Shown here: positions 51,650-61,107 of the stretch, one piece after another
Position numbering within the stretch: position 1 is the stretch's first letter
Layout of the letters: every line of letters starts with the position of its first letter
NCBI RefSeq assembly: GCF_900188345.1
Contig: NZ_FZOD01000040.1
Coordinates: forward strand, 24,243 to 88,242
Reading direction: 5' to 3'
From: Streptosporangium subroseum
GTDB lineage: Bacteria > Actinomycetota > Actinomycetes > Streptosporangiales > Streptosporangiaceae
DNA length: 64,000 bases
Made by a program: the position numbers and the translations under genes
Notes under the pieces: generated by a model
Told to the model about the DNA's origin: nothing
Databases searched by the model: none
What the model saw: the letters and a program-made list of their open reading frames with translations, nothing else

Positions 51650-52259
51650 ACCGACTGTTCAGAGAATCTCGGTGACTCTCCTCCCCGAGCAGATCTGCTC
51701 CCCCGAGCGGATCTGCCTGGGACCGGAGGGCCTTCCGGTGCGGAAGGGGCCCTCAGCGGGGCGGCTCCGGCGACCGGGGCGCGCATCGTCTCATGGTGTT
51801 TCTCCTGTGAAACGAGATATTGCTGCTTCCCTACGCCCCTGACACTAGAAAGATTCACCGGCCCCTTCTGCGCAGGAATGCACACACACCGTCCAGTGCG
51901 CACTATTACGGGTTACGGACCACGCCAACCCCCTGCCCACGCCGCCAGAGGCCTCGCCGTGAGCGTCGAAACCACCCTCCCGCGGCAGCCCACATCCCAC
52001 TTGACCAGGACGTCCACCGTTCTCGGCCCGAACAGTCAAGGAATCGGCGGTATCGTTCTGGGCTCGCCGGTTGTTGTCCCTTTCGGCAACCAGCCGTCCG
52101 ACCTGCCGGTGGCCACCTCGCTGCCACCCACCCGGGTGCCCCTCAGCCTGGTGCCATCGCCCGTCACGCCGGTGACGTTGCTGCGCTCGACGGCTCTTTC
52201 GACGGCACCTCCGCCGTCCAGGCGCTCATCGGGCGCTCGCTTGGACCGTCGTGGGAGTA
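51650..52259. other. 610-base region with a possibly decayed gene before the UPF0104 gene
   Basis: The frame ending at 52260 carries protein-like residues GDVAALDGSFDGTSAVQALI then GRSLGPSWE, and its stop overlaps the next gene's GTG, as in coupled genes. Just upstream, the more protein-like sequence (NSQGIGGIVLGSPVVVPFGN) is in another frame. A frameshifted gene is possible; no family is recognisable. The first 180 bases hold nothing clear. Confidence 0.35.
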
Positions 52260-53426
52260 GTGACTGTGCCTGATTGTCGAACATCGCGCCTCCAAGGCTC
52301 ATCTCACGTCCGCACCCGCAGCCCTCGGCTCCCCCTGACACCCCCCTCCGTGCAGGACGACGATGACCCCCAGGAGCAACCCCTGCCCGACCGGTCGCCC
52401 GCGGACGGTCCGCCGTCCCGGACGCTGTCGCCCACCGTCCGCTGGTGGATCCGGCTCCTCCTGCCCGTCGCGGTCATCTCCGTAGGGATATGGACGCTCC
52501 GCGACAGCCTGCCGGCGCCCGCGCAGATCGGCGAGGCCATGGGCGAAGCCCATCCCGGGGGCCTCATCGTCGCCCTGGCCACCTCGGTGCTGTCGGTCAC
52601 CATGTTCGCCCGGCAGCAGCGAGCGCTGCTGCACGCCTACGGCGTCGCCATGGGACCGTCGTATGCCCTGGCCCTGGCCTACGCGCGCACCGCCATAGCC
52701 GCCGCCCTTCCCGCCGGATCCGCGGTCTCGGCCGCCTATGCCTTCCAGCGTTTCCGCGCCCACGGCGCGAGCCGTACCACCGCCGCCTCGGTCACCATTC
52801 TGTCCGGCACCGTCTCGGCCCTCGGCCTACTGCTGCTCTACCTGGCCGGCATGGCCCTGGCCCTCGTCATCGATCCCGGTCTGCTCGTCGACGCCCAGGG
52901 AACGTTGATCACAGGCGGAGTCCTCGTCCTGGTGGCGGCGGTCGTACTGGCCGCCGGACGCCTGCGCCGGCGGAGGCCCACCTCACCTCGGTGGTCCCGC
53001 GTGTCCGCCGCCCTCGCGCCGGTCGGCGCCACCTTCCGCACGGTCGCCGCCCTTCCACGCCGTGACGCGGCGGCCGCGCTCGGGTTCGCCGTGATCGCCT
53101 GGATGGCCGACCTGGCCTGCCTGTACACCGCTACCGTCGCGTTCGACCTGGACGTCCACCCGGTACGGCTGGCCGCCCTCTACCTCGCCACCCAGTTGCT
53201 GCGGCAGATCCCGCTCACCCCCGGCGGCATCGGCATCATCGAGACCAGTCTCATCACCGGCCTGGTCGCCACCGGAGCGGCTCCCGCGCCGGTCGCGGCG
53301 GCCGTACTGGTCTACCGGCTGCTCACCTGCTGGCTCACCCTGCCCATCGGCGCCGCCGCCTGGGCCCTGCTCCGCCGCACGGAGCCTGATCCTCGGCAGA
53401 CCCCGGAACCCCAGCAGGTGCCGTAA
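52260..53426 (+). CDS. UPF0104/YbhN-family membrane protein (lysylphosphatidylglycerol-synthase TM-like)
   Basis: 388 residues with a disordered start (about 1-55) and about eight hydrophobic segments. LATQLLRQIPLTPGGIGIIE is the UPF0104 signature and LAYARTAIAAALPAGSAVSA is the family's N-terminal half. GGGAG is placed before GTG 52260. The family includes flippase-like domains of MprF; no catalytic synthase domain is present. Possibly lipid or polyprenyl handling. Confidence 0.85.
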   Translation: MTVPDCRTSRLQGSSHVRTRSPRLPLTPPSVQDDDDPQEQPLPDRSPADGPPSRTLSPTVRWWIRLLLPVAVISVGIWTLRDSLPAPAQIGEAMGEAHPGGLIVALATSVLSVTMFARQQRALLHAYGVAMGPSYALALAYARTAIAAALPAGSAVSAAYAFQRFRAHGASRTTAASVTILSGTVSALGLLLLYLAGMALALVIDPGLLVDAQGTLITGGVLVLVAAVVLAAGRLRRRRPTSPRWSRVSAALAPVGATFRTVAALPRRDAAAALGFAVIAWMADLACLYTATVAFDLDVHPVRLAALYLATQLLRQIPLTPGGIGIIETSLITGLVATGAAPAPVAAAVLVYRLLTCWLTLPIGAAAWALLRRTEPDPRQTPEPQQVP

Positions 53427-53442
53427 CCCGGCCGCGCCACCC

Positions 53443-53630
53443 GCTCACGGCGAGCACCGGTGGCCGCGTCCGCCGACGTCAGCCGCAACACCGGCGGACG
53501 CCGTAGCCCAGTCCCGGCAACACCCCCGGTAAGCACCGGTGGCCGCGTCGACCGCAACACCGGCGGGTGTCGTAGCCCGGCCCCGCCAACGCCCACGGCG
53601 AGCACCGGTGGCCGCGTCCGCCGACGTCAG
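53443..53630. repeat. 70-80-bp tandem repeats between convergent genes
   Basis: AGCACCGGTGGCCGCGTC occurs at about 53453, 53532 and 53600, with CCGCAACACCGGCGG and CGTAGCCC in the first two units. The third merges with the MFS gene's stop region (53627). Confidence 0.8.
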
Positions 53631-55144
53631 TCGAACGTGAGCTGCTCGGTGCGCCTGGGCATGAGCAGCATGGCGCCCACACCCAGCACGGCCACCAGGA
53701 GAAGTGCGAGGAAGATGTTGTGGGTGGCGTCGTAGAGCGCCGTGCGGATGAAGGACGCCGCGGCCGGATTCCCGCCCGCGTCCTGGCCGCCGAGCACCAG
53801 GCTCGTCGCGTCGACGCTGTCGGGCAGTGAGGCGGCCACCGCGGCCGGCGGGTGGGCGAAGTGGCCGGCCAGCGTGGCGTTGGAGATGGCTCCGAAGACC
53901 GCCGCTCCGACCGCGCTGCCGATGGAGCGGCAGAACATGTTGGTCGCCGTGACGACGCCGCGGCGCTCCCATCCGACGACGGACTGGATGGCGACCATCG
54001 TCGGGCTCGACGCGAGCCCCAGCCCGGCGCCCACGACGAAACACGCTCCCGCCACCGCCCATATCGGGGCGCGCTGGGTGAGCAGGACGCACAGGATGGC
54101 GCCGACCACGATCAGGCCGCTGCCGATGAGCGCCGTGTCACGGAAGCCGATGCGCATGTAGATGCGTCCCGACAGGGTCGCTGCGATGGGCCAGCCGATG
54201 GTGAGCGCGGCCAGGGCGAAACCGGCCACCAGCGCGCCGGTGCCGAGAACGCCCTCCGCGTAGGTCGGCACGTACGAGCTGAGCCCGATCATGAGCGCGC
54301 CGACGCTCAGCCCGACGAGGTTGCCGCCCGTGAGCGTCCGTTGACGGAACACCCACAGCGGCAGGATGGGCTCGGCCGCTCTGCGCTCCACGAGGACAAA
54401 CGCGACGGCCAGGACAACACCCGCCGCGAGGATGAGCAGGCTCGGAACGGATCCCCAGCTCCACGCCACCCCGCCTTCGAGCAGGCCGAGAATGATCAGG
54501 GAGGAGCTGCCCGTGAGCAACGTCGCCCCAACATAGTCGATCTTGTGGGAGCTCCGTGTCACCTGCTCCTTGAACCGCCGGGCGAGCACCAGCGCGGCGA
54601 TGCCGCCGAGCGGCAGGTTGATGAAGAAGATCCACCGCCACGAGGCGTACTCCGAGAAAAGGCCGCCGAGAGTGGGCCCGATCACGGAGGCGGCGCCCCA
54701 GACGCTCGCGACGTACCCCTGCACGCGCGCGCGTTCTTCGACGGAGTAGAGATCGCCGACCATCGTGATGCTCATGGGCTGCACGGCCCCGGCACCGATG
54801 CCCTGCAACGCGCGGAAGATGATGAGCGCCGGCATGCTCCAGGCGAGCCCGCACAGCACGGAGCCCAGCAGGAACACGGCGATGCCGAAGAACATCACCG
54901 GCTTACGCCCGAAGATGTCGGCGAACTTGCCGTAGAGGGGGACCGTCACCGCCTGGGTGAGCAGGTAGATCGAGAAGAGCCAGGGGAACTGGGAGAAACC
55001 CCCCAGGTCGCTGACGACCGATGGCACCGCCGTCGCGATGATCGTGCTGTCGATTGCCACCAGGCCGGTACAGAGCATGATGGCGGCAAGCACCGGCCCA
55101 CGCTTCGACCTGAAACCAACGCCCTCCGAAGTCACTGTCGTCAC
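53627..55144 (-). CDS. MFS drug:H+ antiporter, DHA2 (14-TM) type
   Basis: 505 residues, 14 hydrophobic segments. Family motifs: LYGKFADIFGRKPVMFFGIA (motif A), ALQGIGAGAVQPMSITMVGD (motif C-like), and GPTLGGLFSEYASWRWIFFI then NLP. GTG 55144 is chosen since AAGGAGAA is eight bases before it. Exports drugs or metabolites by proton antiport. Divergent regulators do not adjoin it; ArsR/AHSA1 genes lie upstream on the same strand. Confidence 0.93.
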   Translation of the reverse strand: MTTVTSEGVGFRSKRGPVLAAIMLCTGLVAIDSTIIATAVPSVVSDLGGFSQFPWLFSIYLLTQAVTVPLYGKFADIFGRKPVMFFGIAVFLLGSVLCGLAWSMPALIIFRALQGIGAGAVQPMSITMVGDLYSVEERARVQGYVASVWGAASVIGPTLGGLFSEYASWRWIFFINLPLGGIAALVLARRFKEQVTRSSHKIDYVGATLLTGSSSLIILGLLEGGVAWSWGSVPSLLILAAGVVLAVAFVLVERRAAEPILPLWVFRQRTLTGGNLVGLSVGALMIGLSSYVPTYAEGVLGTGALVAGFALAALTIGWPIAATLSGRIYMRIGFRDTALIGSGLIVVGAILCVLLTQRAPIWAVAGACFVVGAGLGLASSPTMVAIQSVVGWERRGVVTATNMFCRSIGSAVGAAVFGAISNATLAGHFAHPPAAVAASLPDSVDATSLVLGGQDAGGNPAAASFIRTALYDATHNIFLALLLVAVLGVGAMLLMPRRTEQLTFD

Positions 55145-55410
55145 GTGGGGAAGTTCTCCTTGCGGGCTGAGCATGGACATCAACGCCGGACTCAACCCCG
55201 CCGGCAACGTGGCCGTCCAGCGTGTAAGCAACCACCCGCTCGCCCTGGGCATTCCTCCCGAAAGAAATTCACAGGAACCTCGGAGACTCGCAGGTCATGG
55301 AGAGCGGAGGCCGGGATCGAGTCGATCTCCAAGCGCCCTACCTGCGGAGACCGTCAGATGACGACGGCCGGCCCGTCCATGGCGAGGGGCCGGCCGTCGT
55401 CGTGAGCGGG

Positions 55411-55872
55411 TCAGTCCACGAGCAGCGTGTCGAGCTTGGTGAACGAGCTCTCCCAGCCCTCACGAGCCATGTCCGCCACTTCCTCGGTGTAGAGGCCCTG
55501 CCGCAGCACCAGCCGGGTCTTGCCACCCTCGTCGTGGAACTCGATCCTCATGTACATGCTGCCGCCCTCCTGCTGGCCCGGGATGCCCTCCCACTCCTCG
55601 GTGCCCACGAGCAGCTCGTTCTCGATGACCTCCGTGAACGTCGCGTCGACGGGCGACGTCATGTTCGGGTCGTCGTCGCTGACCATCGTGAGCCGCTGGT
55701 GGCCGCCGACTCGGGCGTCGATTTCGACGGTGTCGCGAGGCACCGAGAATCCGACCGGGCCGAACCACTGCACGATCTGGTCGGGGTCGGTGAAAGCCCG
55801 GTAGACCAGCTCCCGCGGAGCGTCGAAGGTCCGGGTGATGATCAGTTCCTTGCTGGCCGTCGCGTCCGTCAT
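55411..55872 (-). CDS. SRPBCC/AHSA1-domain protein
   Basis: A 153-residue START-like cavity protein: ITRTFDAPRELVYRAFTDPD, QIVQWFGP and LVVLRQGLYTEEVADMAREG-like C-terminus (W-x-x-SFTKLDTLL). Its ATG overlaps the ArsR gene's stop (ATGA), the common ArsR-AHSA1 pair. Ligand unknown. Confidence 0.92.
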   Translation of the reverse strand: MTDATASKELIITRTFDAPRELVYRAFTDPDQIVQWFGPVGFSVPRDTVEIDARVGGHQRLTMVSDDDPNMTSPVDATFTEVIENELLVGTEEWEGIPGQQEGGSMYMRIEFHDEGGKTRLVLRQGLYTEEVADMAREGWESSFTKLDTLLVD

Positions 55873-56276
55873 GGCGCTTTCCTTCTCTCGAGTGTGCCGT
55901 TGTCCTGCTGCTCTGACCGTTCTTGCGTGCTCTCGCTTCGCCGTGCCGATTGGTCCTGCTGGATTCGTCGCAGATGGGCGTCAAGCCGGTCGAGGTTGAC
56001 GTCCCAGAACCGCCGGTAGGGCTCCATCCAGGCCGTGACCTCTCTGAGAGGCCCGGCCTCCAGACTGCTCGATCGCCATTGGGCCGAACGACTCCGGGAG
56101 ATCAGCCCGGCATTCTCAAGCACCTTCAAGTGCCGCGAGATCGCCGGAAGGCTGATGGAGAACGGCTCAGCCAGCTCCGAGACGGTGGCGTCACCCTCTG
56201 CCAGCCGGGCCAGGATCGCCCGGCGGGTCGGATCCGCCAGTGCCGCGAAGATCATGCTGAGCCGATCGACTGCCAT
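55869..56276 (-). CDS. ArsR-family transcriptional regulator
   Basis: A 135-residue winged helix: MIFAALADPTRRAILARLAE, VSELAEPFSISLPAISRHLK then VLENAGLISRSR. No metal cysteines. Immediately upstream, TTAACCTTGCTGTTAATTAA then CCGATGTGTTAA (56281-56312) holds several TTAA palindromes that could be its operator. Confidence 0.92.
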   Translation of the reverse strand: MAVDRLSMIFAALADPTRRAILARLAEGDATVSELAEPFSISLPAISRHLKVLENAGLISRSRSAQWRSSSLEAGPLREVTAWMEPYRRFWDVNLDRLDAHLRRIQQDQSARRSESTQERSEQQDNGTLERRKAP

Positions 56277-56650
56277 CGCATTTAACCTTGCTGTTAATTA
56301 ACCGATGTGTTAAATGTAGGGCTCTGCCAACACACTGTCAAGCAATCCCGAAGGCGTGGGCAGGCCGCAGCCGAACAGCGAACAGCTGGGCGTCCAGACG
56401 CGGGCACGTCTCGGCGAAACCATCCTGAATACACCAGATGCCACACATCGAATGGTCGGGAAATCGGCACTCTCCGCAGTCGGCGGAGACGGGCTGTTTC
56501 CCGAACGCATGAAGGCACTACCGCAACCTCAGAGTGGGAACGGGCCGGTAGTACACCGCGATCTCCGGCCATGACGGAGCAAGTATGCTGCTCCGCAACC
56601 GTGCCGAGCAGCTCAAGAGAGCGCCGCATCCGACTGGCTGAGAGATCGCC
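56277..56650. other. 374-base intergenic region between ArsR and the split-barrel gene
   Basis: AT-rich ArsR promoter at 56281-56320 (TTAATTAACC). The remainder has no ORF with coding bias; I see nothing more. Confidence 0.45.
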
Positions 56651-57043
56651 GTGAAACTCACCGAAGAACTGCTCGCGCTGCTGCGTCAGCCGAGCATCTG
56701 CTATATCGCCACCTCGATGGCCGACGGTTCGCCGCAGGTGACCCAGGTCTGGGTCGACACCGACGGCGAGAACGTGATCATCAACAGCGTGCAGAGCCAC
56801 GTGAAGACCAGGAACATCGAGCGGGACCCGCGCGTGGCCGTCGCCATCTCCCACCCGGACGACCCCTCGCGGTACTTCCAGGTGCGCGGCCGGGTGATCG
56901 AGGTCACCACCATCGGCGCGGCCGACCACATCGAGGCGCTCGCCCAGAAATACCTCGGCAAGCCGTACCCCTGGTACGGAGGTCGCGACCAGGTGCGCGT
57001 GATGTTCGTCATCAAGCCCGAGAGCGTCGGCGGCATGGGGTAA
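56651..57043 (+). CDS. FMN/F420-binding split-barrel (PPOX-class) protein
   Basis: A 130-residue pyridoxamine-phosphate-oxidase-like protein: IATSMADGSPQVTQVWVDTD, VKTRNIERDPRVAVAISHPD and RYFQVRGRVIEV. This matches the actinobacterial PPOX-class F420-dependent or FMN-binding families. GTG 56651. Cofactor and substrate unknown. Confidence 0.87.
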   Translation: MKLTEELLALLRQPSICYIATSMADGSPQVTQVWVDTDGENVIINSVQSHVKTRNIERDPRVAVAISHPDDPSRYFQVRGRVIEVTTIGAADHIEALAQKYLGKPYPWYGGRDQVRVMFVIKPESVGGMG

Positions 57044-57074
57044 CACTCCAGCGATCAGGGCTGTCTGTCGCGGC

Positions 57075-57101
57075 AGGAGAGGCCTCGCCGGCGCCTCTCC
57101 T
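57075..57101. terminator. Hairpin between convergent genes
   Basis: AGGAGAGGC (57075-57083) pairs with GCCTCTCCT (57093-57101), 9 bp, 9-base loop, located between the split-barrel and MerR genes. Confidence 0.7.
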
Positions 57102-57115
57102 CCCGTCGGCCGCGG

Positions 57116-57895
57116 CTATCCGGCCTGCCGGGCCCGCTCCAGATAGTGGACCAGGTCACGCATCCGGTCCACGGGCCACGGCAGGCCCCGGCCGATCTCC
57201 TCGCTGTTCTCCTCCCACGTCCTCTGCGCCGCCGCCTTGGTCCGTTCGCCGTCTTCGCCGTCGCTGTGGAACCCGCTCGCCAGCGTGTCCCAGCGGCCGA
57301 CCAGGGCCCGCACCTGCGGGTCGTCGACGGGAGTGCCGTCCTGTACGTGCCGCAGGAGCTCCTCGACGAGCCCGGCCCATTCGGTCTTGGCCGCCTCGAC
57401 GGCCTCCGAGCCGAGCTCGGTCCTGCGCCGGGCCAGTTGCTCCCGCTGCTCCGTCGTGAATGAGGTCTCGAACACAGAGATCATCTCCAAGGTCGTCATG
57501 AACTGGTCCGGATCGGGCATCAACGCGCCGTCGATCTGTTCCAGCAGCCCGTGAAGCCGGTGCGTGAGCTGCTGGATCCGTACGGCGTGCGCCTCCAGCC
57601 CGCGTAGCTGGGCCGTCAGCAGATCGCGCATCGCCGCCAGGTCGCCCTCGGAGTCCGCGAGCACGCTCGCGATCTCCTCCAGCGACAGCCCGAGCGCCCG
57701 CAGAGCCCGCACCCGATACAGCCGCCGCACATCGCGCTCGGTGTAGCGGCGATGCCCCGAGGCGGTGCGTTCGTCCGCGCTCAGCAGGCCGATCTCGTCG
57801 TAGTGGCGCAGCGCGCGCACGGTCATCCCGCTCGCCCGCGCGATCTCGCCGATGCTCCACCGACGCCCGGCGTCGTCTTTCCCGATCACGTCCAC
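57116..57895 (-). CDS. MerR-family regulator with TipAS-type ligand domain
   Basis: 259 residues. N-terminal MerR HTH: IGEIARASGMTVRALRHYDE then IGLLSADERTASGHRRYTER; dimer coiled coil about 80-125; C-terminal TipAS-like helical domain (about 140-255; LARRRTELGSEAVEAAKTEW). TipA proteins bind peptide antibiotics and activate resistance genes. No clear target gene lies adjacent; the MFS exporter 2 kb away is a candidate (inference). Confidence 0.9.
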   Translation of the reverse strand: MDVIGKDDAGRRWSIGEIARASGMTVRALRHYDEIGLLSADERTASGHRRYTERDVRRLYRVRALRALGLSLEEIASVLADSEGDLAAMRDLLTAQLRGLEAHAVRIQQLTHRLHGLLEQIDGALMPDPDQFMTTLEMISVFETSFTTEQREQLARRRTELGSEAVEAAKTEWAGLVEELLRHVQDGTPVDDPQVRALVGRWDTLASGFHSDGEDGERTKAAAQRTWEENSEEIGRGLPWPVDRMRDLVHYLERARQAG

Positions 57896-58005
57896 AACGC
57901 TAGGACCTTCCGTCGCGGCAGGTTCAAGCCCATCGCCACGATCCGGTGGACGTGAGCGGTTACGGCGTGCCGACTCGACGCCCAGGAGTTCTAGGCTGTC
58001 GGGTC

Positions 58006-58812
58006 ATGCGCTCCCTCCCGCCCGGCGCCGGTTCCCCGCGATCTCTCCGACGCCTGGCCGCCTTCACGCGACGGGCTCTCCCGGTGGCCTTGTGCCTCGC
58101 CGTCCTGCCATCCGGGGTCGCGCAGGCCGCTTCGCCCAAGAGCTCGCTGCTGAAGACCGGCCGGCTGGCGGCCACCTCGTGCCCGGAACCGCCGATCATC
58201 GATCTGGGCATCCCCAGGACGCGTGAATACCTGGCGGCGGCCATGAAATGCCTGAACACATCATGGTCCGCCCATTTCGCTCGCGCCGGGCTGAAGTTCC
58301 GCAAGCCCACGGTCGCCTTCTACGAAGAACCCGTGGAGCGCGTCTGCGGAATACCCTGGCCGGTCTACGTGGCGGCCTTCTACTGCACCGAACGGGCCAC
58401 GCTGGTGTTCCCGCTCACCGGCGACTGGATCGAGAACCGGACCGATCTGTATCCCCTCAAGACCGCCGCCCACGAGTACGGCCACCACCTGCAGAGCCTC
58501 ACCGGCATCAGAGATCGCTACGAGGCCCGTGTCCGCTCCGACCACGCCCACCAGGCCGAACTCGGCCGCCGCTACGAACTTCAGGCGGACTGCCTGTCAG
58601 GCGTGTTCCTGGGCAGCGTACGACGCTCGTCGTCACGCACCGAGCAGGACTGGAAGTCGCTGTCCGACACGCTCCGCGCCAGCGGCGACGACCGCGACCA
58701 CCGCGCCCACGGCACCGGCGCCAACCGGGTCCGCTGGTTCAATCGTGGCTACCGCGCGGTCTCTCCCGCCGCCTGCGACACCTGGACCGCCACCCCGTCC
58801 CAAGTGTCCTGA
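58006..58812 (+). CDS. Secreted neutral zinc metallopeptidase (YpfJ-like)
   Basis: 268 residues. Signal peptide with a basic start and hydrophobic ALPVALCLAVLPSGVAQAAS (cleavage near residue 42). Zinc site: TAAHEYGHHLQ (HExxH) and ELQADCLSGVFLG (third ligand Asp/Glu). Matches the 'neutral zinc metallopeptidase' family. ATG 58006 is preferred over the longer 57946 start. Peptidase activity is inferred from the family. Confidence 0.87.
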   Translation: MRSLPPGAGSPRSLRRLAAFTRRALPVALCLAVLPSGVAQAASPKSSLLKTGRLAATSCPEPPIIDLGIPRTREYLAAAMKCLNTSWSAHFARAGLKFRKPTVAFYEEPVERVCGIPWPVYVAAFYCTERATLVFPLTGDWIENRTDLYPLKTAAHEYGHHLQSLTGIRDRYEARVRSDHAHQAELGRRYELQADCLSGVFLGSVRRSSSRTEQDWKSLSDTLRASGDDRDHRAHGTGANRVRWFNRGYRAVSPAACDTWTATPSQVS

Positions 58813-58934
58813 TCCCACAGGTCGCGGCCGGTGAAGCACTCGACAAAAGATCCGAACAGGGCGCGGAGAAGCCGGACGCCGCCACGGCCCCCGCCCTCGG
58901 GAGCCGGCGACCGCCGATCTCCTGAGTCTGTGAG

Positions 58935-59363
58935 TCATTCGGAGATGCAGGGGACACCGAGCTGGGTGAGCATCTCCAACTGGTCGTAGTAGACACGTTG
59001 GCTGGCGATCAGCCCGTCCTCCATGGTGCGGATGTCGCAGCCGCGGATGGCGACGCGCCGGCCGGTCGCCTGGACGGCTCCTCCGGTGGGCAACAGGAAC
59101 GGCCCGGTATGAGTGCCGGTGGCCGTCCACTCGCTCACCACGAGATCTCCGCATACGGCTCCGCTGTGTGGCGTTATTTTGATGTCCGGCATTCCCTCGG
59201 CGTAGAGCGCGAAGTAGGACGCGATCTCCTCACGTCCCTCGGCGATGCCACCCGGACAGACGTAGATCGCACGCGGGCCGAAGAAACTCGCCGCCGTTTC
59301 GAAATCATGCGCGTTGAACGTGGCTACGAACTCGTCCGTGACTTCCTGGTCGTTGGACACCAT
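58935..59363 (-). CDS. SnoaL-like polyketide-cyclase-family protein
   Basis: 142 residues of the NTF2/SnoaL fold: FVATFNAHDFETAASFFGPR, AEGREEIASYFALYAEGMPD and IASQRVYYDQLEMLTQLGV. AGGGAG precedes ATG 59363. The longer ORF would run into the kinase gene's end. No polyketide genes are present. Confidence 0.85.
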   Translation of the reverse strand: MVSNDQEVTDEFVATFNAHDFETAASFFGPRAIYVCPGGIAEGREEIASYFALYAEGMPDIKITPHSGAVCGDLVVSEWTATGTHTGPFLLPTGGAVQATGRRVAIRGCDIRTMEDGLIASQRVYYDQLEMLTQLGVPCISE

Positions 59364-59458
59364 GGACTCCCTGAATCGATCCTGCGCCGGCGTGCCTCCC
59401 TTGGCATCACCAGCCCCAGCGGCGGTCACCATTCCGCCCTGAACGAGCTCGGCGCCGG

Positions 59459-60913
59459 TCAGATCCGCCATGCGGGCGTCTGCCCCTCGTCGACGACGTG
59501 AAATGCGCCGGGAGAGGCTTCACCGATGGGCGGCCGCCCGGTCGCGTCCATCAACGGCAGCCGAAGCACGAATCGGGCGCCTCGTGGCGAGTCCTCGACC
59601 CGCAGGGTTCCGTTGTGGGCGTGGGCGATGTCGCGGGAGATGGCCAGGCCGAGCCCGCTGCCCCCGGGTTCGCGGCGCCGTCCGGCGTCCAGGCGGACGA
59701 AGCGCTCGAAGACGCGTTCGCGGTCCTGGGGCGCGATGCCGTCACCGTCGTCGGTCACCGTGACCACGGCCTGACCGGCCGCGCGCTCGGCGGTGGCCTC
59801 GATTCTGGTGTCGGCGTGCCGCCGGGCGTTGGCCAGGAGGTTGTCGAAGACCCGGATCAGCTGGATCCGGTTGCCCTGGACGGTCACATCCCGGTCGACG
59901 TGGACGTGAACCGGCACGCCGCCCATCTGGGCCCCCGCTTCCTCCGTGACCAGCGCGCCGAGGTCGATCGGCTCGTGCGCCACCGCGTCGCCCGCGCGGA
60001 GGCGGGCCAGCACCAGCAGGTCATCGACGATCGTCTCCAGCCGGCGAGTGATCGACAACGCCTCTCGAATGGTTTCGTGAGGGTCGACGTCGTCGGGATA
60101 GAGCACCGCCTCCTCCAGCCGGGTGTGCAGGCCGGTGAGCGGGGTCCTGAGTTCGTGAGAGGTGGTGGAGGCGAATCTGCGTTGCTGCTTCACCGCCTCT
60201 TCCAGCCGGGCCAGGGTCTGGTTGGCGGTGCGAGCGAGCAGCGCGTACTCGGTGCGGCCGGAGGGCTCGGGCACCCGCAGGCTCAGGTCGCTCACCGTGA
60301 TCTCCTCCATGGTCGCGCGGATCGCCGCCACGGGACGCAGGGAACGGCCTCCCACCCACCAGTTCCCCCCCGCCACGAGGCCGGTGGTCAGCAGGATTCC
60401 GGCGCCGGTGAGAATCTCCAGTCGGTACGTGGCCAGGATGGGCGGCTCAGTCATTCCCGCGTAGACGAAGTGGGGAACACCTCGCCAAAGCTCGCGCGTC
60501 TCTATCGGAGAGAGCCGGACTGCGGAGAGCATGACGCACCCGCCCTGCGGGAAGCACTGGGTGTCATCCTGGATCCGATCGTCGACCGGAGGCATCACCG
60601 TGCTCAGGGCCGACCTGCCCGCCGCCGCGGCGCTGGCCACCACCACCCGGCCGTGGGAGTCGATGAGCTGGAGGAGGTTGATGCGAGTCTTCGGGATCGG
60701 CCGCGGCGGCGTGCTGCCGGGCTGGAAGGACCCGAGCCAGTTGGTGGCGACTCGCTGGGCTTGCTGGAAAACCTGCTCTTGGGCCCTGTCCAGAACCAGG
60801 AAGTCGAGGCCGGCACCGATCATGGTAAGGAAGATCAAAGCCAGGCCCGCGACCGCCAGTGTGGTGCGCGCCTGAAGCGAATCCGGAAGAAATGATCCCC
60901 GTCTGCCTCCCAA
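59459..60913 (-). CDS. Sensor histidine kinase (orphan)
   Basis: 484 residues. TM1 about 17-39, an extracytoplasmic domain with two Cys (QCFPQGGC), TM2 about 165-187, a HAMP domain, then FASTTSHELRTPLTGLHTRL (H box), LLANARRHADTRIEA (N box), DDGDGIAPQD and GGSGLGLAISRD (G boxes). A full HK, but no response-regulator gene lies on either side; the neighbour upstream is a TetR fragment on the same strand. Confidence 0.92.
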   Translation of the reverse strand: MGGRRGSFLPDSLQARTTLAVAGLALIFLTMIGAGLDFLVLDRAQEQVFQQAQRVATNWLGSFQPGSTPPRPIPKTRINLLQLIDSHGRVVVASAAAAGRSALSTVMPPVDDRIQDDTQCFPQGGCVMLSAVRLSPIETRELWRGVPHFVYAGMTEPPILATYRLEILTGAGILLTTGLVAGGNWWVGGRSLRPVAAIRATMEEITVSDLSLRVPEPSGRTEYALLARTANQTLARLEEAVKQQRRFASTTSHELRTPLTGLHTRLEEAVLYPDDVDPHETIREALSITRRLETIVDDLLVLARLRAGDAVAHEPIDLGALVTEEAGAQMGGVPVHVHVDRDVTVQGNRIQLIRVFDNLLANARRHADTRIEATAERAAGQAVVTVTDDGDGIAPQDRERVFERFVRLDAGRRREPGGSGLGLAISRDIAHAHNGTLRVEDSPRGARFVLRLPLMDATGRPPIGEASPGAFHVVDEGQTPAWRI

Positions 60914-61107
60914 GATGGCCCTCCCTTCTTACACAAGTCCAGGTCAGGTCACCTTTGACGGTAATCGCCAGATAAGCGGCCATGCAATGAAAGGCCCACA
61001 TCTGAACCAAAAGAGTGCCCGTGCATTGCCAGCGCCAGACCAACGTCCCCCCGCGGACATCACGTCCCGGGCGGCCACGCACAGGGAGCGGCGGGCTCCG
61101 GCGTCGG

